This document shows, piece by piece, positions 58,186 to 64,000 of a stretch of DNA of 64,000 bases; positions within the stretch are counted from its first letter, which is position 1, and each line of letters opens with the position of its first letter. The notes under the pieces are model-generated. The model did no database searches, was not told the DNA's origin, and was given only the letters and a program-made list of their open reading frames with translations. The translations under genes and the position numbers were made by a program. Origin of the DNA: Rhynchospora pubera (taxonomy: Eukaryota > Streptophyta > Magnoliopsida > Poales > Cyperaceae); NCBI GenBank assembly GCA_028095005.1, contig CM051459.1, forward strand, positions 259,580,229 to 259,644,228, written 5' to 3'.

Positions 58186-60249
58186 AATTTTGTTAAATTT
58201 GTGCAGGACTTGTTTTCTCTTGAATTAGCAAACATATATAAGTAATAAATTGAATGCACACCTCTAAAGAAAGAAATAATTTTAGATATATATACATAAT
58301 CCAGGATAAATTACTGTCATTTTATCTCTAAAATATAAAGCATTCTTCATTTCTTGAAATGTTGCATGAACAATAGGAATCGTCACAATAGTTTCATGCA
58401 ATTGTATTGAACAATCAATTTCAATGAGGTTATGTGTGATAAAAAATAAAATAAAATAGCAATCATCGGAACAAAATAATTTTGTGTCAATCAGAATGGG
58501 AAGAAAATGCAGAAAGCGCCTATTGAGCAATGGAAGGCTTGACAAAAGAGCAATATGTGTTGTTCCGCCTTAGATGATTATAGGACAATGGAAATGGAAG
58601 AATAAAAAAATTAACTAAATCGATCAGAAATCACCTGAGAGAACAACACCTATTGAGCAAAACATGCAGCCCGAAAGAGCAAAAGAGCAAACCACCGAAC
58701 CTCTACAGCTTGAAAACCTACAAAGATGCAAACATCATAACCGATGAACTGTTTGAATAGAACGAACTCAAAGGAGTGGAGATTTTAACAGGACCATATG
58801 AATATATTTTAAAGGCTGCAGCAAGAACCGGAAACAACGCAACAAAAGAAAGATGTAGAGAAATATCCTACCTAAATCCACCAACTGTTTGAATGGATAA
58901 TGTTGTGCTATCACGACCTGTCAGATGACGACAGACGACTTGTCAGATAACGACAGATACGAAACAGGAGAGAAACCTCCAACAGCTACAATGATCCATA
59001 AGAAACAACGCTCGCAACATAGATAATAAGTAGTACCTGAGAATTCATAACTTAATAGATGAAGAAACAAACAACAAAATGTGCAAAGTATTACAGTGGA
59101 TGAAAAATGCAATCCAATAAAAAAAAATTACAGTAAGAGAAACAATTACCTGAGGAAAGAAAAAGCTAAGCACAAATGAGAGTAGCCAACAAAAGGAAGG
59201 GAGCGCAAAAGACCAACCTGCATCAGGTTCCTGACATAACATGGAAAAATAGAAGATGCAAAACAAAGATCAATATCTCAAGGAACCAATTATCTTTGCA
59301 GAATAAGAATAATACTTAAAAAAAAGAAGAAGTGACAAAGAAAACACGGATGACTGAACATTGATAACAACTCAGTTGAGCTACCAACATAAATACAACA
59401 GGTATAAAGCTTTGAAGCCATAATCCTTTATGGCAGTAGAGGAAATCTAATTTTCGACAACACACATCGAATACAAAATCATTCTAATTGTCCTGAAGAA
59501 GGTCATAAAAAGAGAACTGATAATAATTTTCCGAGAAAGTATATAAAGTTACATGCCCTTAAAATGTATAATGCACATGCCATATTTAAGTCTGTTTACA
59601 TGTGCTAAGAAATTTTAAAAACTGGTACCTTTCTGACAAATTGGTTATGTACTTTTTTCAATTATACCTTTTTAACACATGTTGTTTCTTTCCTAGTGAT
59701 AAAAATAAAAATAAAAGATAACAATGATCAAATCAAGTAATAAAGGGTTCATCAAATTAATCACATCTGAGATATATTAGGAAAAAAATCGGATCGGTGG
59801 ATCTTACAGCTAGACGGATAGGCTGCTGGAATCGCATACTGGTACCCAGTAAATTCTCATAAGTTGCATTCCAGCTGTATAAGCAAAGCGATTTTCAAGT
59901 TAAAGGACCCTTAAATTGTTCCAATCATCAAATTCAGATAAACTTGATTAAACCCTGATCTAACATTTTTTTTTACTGTTTTCTGCTTTTTCTTTTGCGT
60001 ATTTTCAAGGAATATAAAAATGAATCTAGTCTTTAATTTCAGCCCACAAAGAAAAAAAATATCTGAAATTGTAGCAAAAACAAAATCAGTACAATTATGA
60101 ATAAATCCTGGTATCATCAAAGATCAAGAATTGTAGTCAAATAAAAATTGGAACACTCGTGAAAGAAGCCAGTGACATCCCATCTGATTTTCATTTGATA
60201 ATCCTAAATATTTTGAAACCAGAACTAAATGCACCATTGGTGACAAAGA
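58186..60249. other. Probable Helitron body, no gene recognised
   Basis: AT-rich sequence to the right of a minus-strand Helitron 3' end. No frame with a recognisable domain is present. It may be the interior of that Helitron. Confidence 0.35.
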
Positions 60250-60258
60250 GGATAAACC

Positions 60259-60449
60259 GGAGTTGTATCCTATTAAACCATCCAATGGACGTTTTTTATC
60301 GGAGCCGTCTGATTTAATCTCAACGGTTAGATTTTTTCGGACCTATCAATCATGGTATTATAAACGGGACATTCATATCCATTGAGATTAAATCGGACGG
60401 CTGAGATCGAAAACTATCCACTGGATGGCCGTCCAGAGGATGCAGAGTC
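60259..60449. mobile_element. MULE-type MITE with 10-bp TSD
   Basis: A 191-bp element with inverted arms. The left end is GGAGTTGTATCCT and the right end in reverse complement is GACTCTGCATCCT. Inner arms share AGCCGTCYGATTTAATCTCA. It is flanked by AGGATAAACC at 60249-60258 and 60450-60459. Duplications of 9-10 bp are typical of Mutator-like elements. Non-coding. Confidence 0.85.
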
Positions 60450-60459
60450 AGGATAAACC

Positions 60460-61500
60460 TCTTACATCTGACTTCAAAAGTCCAAAAATATTCAATCAAA
60501 AGGCTCGCCTGACAGAAACCACACAAAAAATAATTAAAGAAAGAAAGAAAAGCAAGTGAAGATCGGAGAAAGGGCACTTGCCTGAAAGAGGAGCGACCAA
60601 CCACTCATCCATGTAACCGACATTGCAAGTCGAGATCGAAAGCTGCAGCAAAGACAAAAAGGGAATTAGCACTTTTTGCTAAGAACACTTTAAAAAAGTC
60701 AAGCACCTTTAAATAATGATTAAATTCACCAGATTTGCAAAAAATGACCTCTTTTTACATGAATTCTAAAACCGAAGAAATAAAATGAAAATCACAAAGA
60801 AGCAAATCGAGGAAAAAAAAAGATAAACGCTTTTAAACTCTATAATGGCTCCTGAACAAATTGGGACAGAGATTAGAAATCCAAAAGAGCTCACAATAAG
60901 AAATTGAGGGAAAAAAAGAGAGGAACCATAGATTTATACCATGACAATGGACAACACTCAGGCTTAGAAAAAATCAGACCAGAGCGCCGCCACGTCCCCC
61001 TGAAGCCTCCGCCATATCTTGGATTTTCCACCTGCAGCAAAAAGAAAAACCCCAACTCAGAATAGATGACGAAAAGAAAAAGGAAAATGTTTTAATGGAT
61101 TCCACCTGCAGCAAGTGTTGGCGAGGAATAACTCGGCTCCAAATCCAGAGAGGCCATCGAGATCCGATGGAAAAACACCGGTAATGGTATAAGCATCGGA
61201 ATGGAGGAGAAATGATTGGGTACAGCCGAAGAGAGTACAGACCACAGTGTTGACCCTTCACGCGTCGAAAAGATGGCGCTACAAAGATCGAAGAGACGCA
61301 ATAGATGAGGGTCAGATCTAGCTGCATCGGACGGGCTGTATTGACTTGGAAAAAACGAACGGCCAGGATCCGTTACTGTTCCAAGCACTGTACGCGAACA
61401 GTAACTTCGGAGGCGGATCCAATTGTGCCGAATAATATATGTTTTGATTTTGCGTATAAAAAATGAAAAATGAAAATTAGAGTACAAACTAGCTCATCAC
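60460..61500 (-). other. Minus-strand leader-like pieces, possible captured gene start
   Basis: The stretch at about 61320-60960 is richer in G and C than its surroundings and, on the minus strand, looks like a plant 5' leader with a short open frame MAEASGGRGGAL at about 61003-60965 ending at a possible splice donor. A second exon-like piece (LSISTCNVGYMDEWL) lies at about 60645-60585. I do not recognise the protein and the pieces are not shown to join. A hairpin (GTTACTGTTC ... GAACAGTAAC) is at about 61372-61404. Confidence 0.3.
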
Positions 61501-61589
61501 AAAAAAGTTATTTAAAAGAACTTATCATAAATCTCGTTACGCTTTTGCAAATTCAGAAATTTTCACCAAAATAAGTCGGAATTGCGGTG

Positions 61590-62045
61590 CCACAATAACT
61601 GGCATCGAAATTGCAACATCAGTACCTGATGTGATGTTACAAATGCCTTCCATTTATAACCAAAATATCATATACTAAGCAAAAGTTCAAAAGAAACTTG
61701 ATTGGCACACAAACAGCGAATGCCCGAAATGAAAAAGGTAACTAACTGGTGCCGGGCTGCTGGCACATTCAGAGTTAGCTGGTCTTGGTCAATGCAAGAC
61801 ACCAAAAATCACATAAAAAAAGGTACCAAAATTGCAACTATTATTACCTGTTGAGATGTTAAAATGCCTTAACTTGTAAGTAACCACATTACCAAATACA
61901 GACATACTAAGCAAAAGCTCAAAAGAAACTGGTTCTCAACAAAAGCGAAAGACCAAAATTGAAAAAAAAAGGAACTAATTGGTACTGGCACATTTTTAAT
62001 TTACTCGGTCTTGGTCAATGAAAGGCACCAAAATTACAGAAAAAA
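61590..62045. repeat. Diverged tandem duplication of about 235 bp
   Basis: Two adjacent units share, in the same order, ACTAAGCAAAAGYTCAAAAG (near 61675 and 61912) and GGTCTTGGTCAATG (near 61781 and 62009), with comparable intervening sequence. They differ by many substitutions and small indels. Non-coding. Confidence 0.7.
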
Positions 62046-62464
62046 GGTACCTTACCTTACCTTACTTATTAGTTATTACTTTACCTGGGATCTGTTTGAC
62101 GCTGGTCAAATATATTTTGTAGCATTAACGCACCAATGAATTTTTGCATGGTACAGCCAGAGCAGCCAGAAACAAATGGTTGGTTTTTGTATGAAATTTA
62201 GTGCAAGGACAAGACATAGATGGTTTTGTCGTTATTCAGTTATTGAAGAAACAAACACAAAACAAAAGTCTGATCTAATGCAGACGAATTTTTTGGTGTG
62301 ATGTTGGCACATGACATGAAACGTCGTTTCTTAGTCTTAGGTTAATTGACGCTTTCATTTATCTGATTGATATTCAGCAGCGTAGATTAATGGCGAAGTG
62401 CGACTGCTTCCAAAATTTTTGGTTTCGGTAAACATGAATCAGGACATGTCTTATAGTAACTATA

Positions 62465-62652
62465 AGGGCCTGATCAAAATCTCATTTTTTTACCATGGGA
62501 TTTTATTTCATTTTGTTGGAAAATTTATGATCAAAATAAACGAAGTTGGTGTCATTTAATTGGAATTTCTATATAATTAGATCTAACCAAATCCTATGAA
62601 ATCAATTGAATTGAATTGAAATTCCGTGAAAAAAAACATTTTGATCAGGGCC
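62465..62652. mobile_element. MITE, AGGCCCTGA family, copy 2
   Basis: A palindromic element of about 188 bp starting AGGGCCTGATCAAAAT and ending ATTTTGATCAGGGCC. It is collinear with the copy at 6258-6453, including GTTGGAAAATT and TTGGTGTCATTT in the same order. Non-coding. Confidence 0.8.
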
Positions 62653-64000
62653 TAAAGGATCTAGACCAAAAACTCTCCTCGTTGAAAAAATGTAATTGGG
62701 AATAGGTATTTCTATCTTATGGGTTTGATCCGTGGATTAAAGCATTATGTTAGAGACATGGTTTGTCCTGTTTGATGCGAATTATTTCAGGAATGATAAC
62801 TACAATGTGTAGTTTTGCTATCCCTTTAATAAAGTAAACACATAAAATCGAAAAAGTGAATATTTAAATAATTAAAGTGAATACATACAAATAAATAAGT
62901 TCAATAAAAATAAATTCAATAAAAATATAAAATCTGAACAATAAAAAAAATCTAATTCATAATTGAATAAAGTGAACACATAGATAAACGAATTGAATGT
63001 ATAAATCAATAAAGTGAACAAATACAAATGCGAACGTACATGATGAAGAGTGAGTGATGGTAGATAGTAATTTCCAAATTATTTAGATGTGTCATTTTAA
63101 CTATGCAAGAAAGGATGAGGAATTCATATATGGTCAATATAAGAAACGTTAATGCACTATAAACGTTTCGCTTACCATAATATCAGAATGTCCTAAGGAC
63201 ATTGTGAAAATGATAGGAAATAATCAAAATTACAATAGTAATTACCTTAGTAAACTAAACGGATGACCACAATGATCGATTAAGTATCTAGATATAAATT
63301 AGGCGCAATCGAAAAATCTAGCTAGCGACTAGTAATCAAGAACAAGTAGAATATAAAATTATCATAACATTTAATTAATTACTATACCTACTATAGTGAT
63401 AAATTTGCTGCTGTTGTTATTATTATATTAATAATTTAATTTTATGCCAACTCGTGGGTTTAGTTAATTCAGTCCACACTTTTACTCCTCGATCGCTTTG
63501 CAAGAAAAAAAAGACGTAAAGTTTCGAGTGATCATGTATATAATTCCTTTTTTTTTAAAAAAAATTGAAAAACGTGCATGTTCTGTTTAAATTATAGTGA
63601 TTTCTTTTTCAAAAGAGAACAATTTCGGTCAAGCTACATATATATCACATATTCACATCTTTGAATTTTTAAATTTATGGAGGTATTATTTATATTTAGA
63701 CAAACATCTTTCAATTAGTAACCTTTACATTCGGCAACTTTGTAGTTAAGTTGCACATGTCAGGCACAAAATAAAATCTTGCATGCACTTTATGACAAAA
63801 GAAAGGGCAAAGGATGCCATATTTTTTCTTGTAACAAACAAGGATGCCTTATTGACTTCACAGGGCAAGGCAAGGCATATATAGTAAATCAATTCTTTCT
63901 TCCACAGCATGCAAAATACAATTCTCTTCACGCAGCAACGAATCCATGATGCCCATCCCAGGACGTGATCGATAATTCATATTTAAGTTCTCTCCCTCCT
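62653..64000. other. Intergenic region, right edge
   Basis: AT-rich sequence with no supported gene, RNA gene or complete repeat. Confidence 0.5.

Noticed and set aside
1..64000. CRISPR arrays, operons, Shine-Dalgarno sites, integrated bacterial elements
   Set aside because: None present. The sequence is a plant nuclear genome with introns and plant transposons.

Overview
This window is nuclear DNA from a flowering plant, most likely a eudicot. It is AT-rich. Its genes carry plant-style introns, plastid transit peptides, a pentatricopeptide-repeat (PPR) protein and an ORC1 with the PHD finger typical of plants. Long intergenic tracts are full of transposons. I cannot name the species.

Layout. 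1-1,720: intergenic with one palindromic MITE. 1,721-2,164 (-): a small unrecognised ORF. 4,007-5,251 (+): thylakoid lumen 16.5 kDa / MPH2-like protein, 4 exons. 6,602-8,394 (-): U11/U12 snRNP 25 kDa protein, 4 exons. 9,513-11,753 (-): intronless P-class PPR protein. 13,053-14,037 (-): plastid ribosomal protein bTHX (S31/PSRP4 type), 3 exons. 15,428-20,583 (-): ORC1, reconstructed here as 14 exons and 778 aa, with E2F-type sites in its promoter. 48,951-53,301 (+): cytoplasmic poly(A)-binding protein, 8 exons and 636 aa.

From 21.0 to 46 kb lies a repeat block. It holds a Mutator-like foldback element with a 9-bp target-site duplication (TSD). Next is a 5'-truncated LINE split by a 9.7-kb minus-strand Ty1/copia element. 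The copia element has two 1,760-bp LTRs differing at only 3 positions, a GATAT TSD, an initiator-Met-tRNA primer site and a decayed pol. After that come a 47-bp, almost pure poly(T) insertion between perfect 13-bp direct repeats, and a roughly 5.2-kb Helitron carrying spliced fragments of a CDH1/FZR (CCS52)-type cell-cycle gene. A second Helitron 3' end on the minus strand lies at 58,142, and several MITEs are scattered across the window.

The host genes are unrelated housekeeping genes: plastid, minor splicing, organelle RNA, DNA replication and translation. They are not a cluster. The most interesting material is the mobile DNA: the nested insertions, the young copia copy with an old dead coding region, and the Helitron gene capture. 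I saw no convincing new defence or biosynthetic system.
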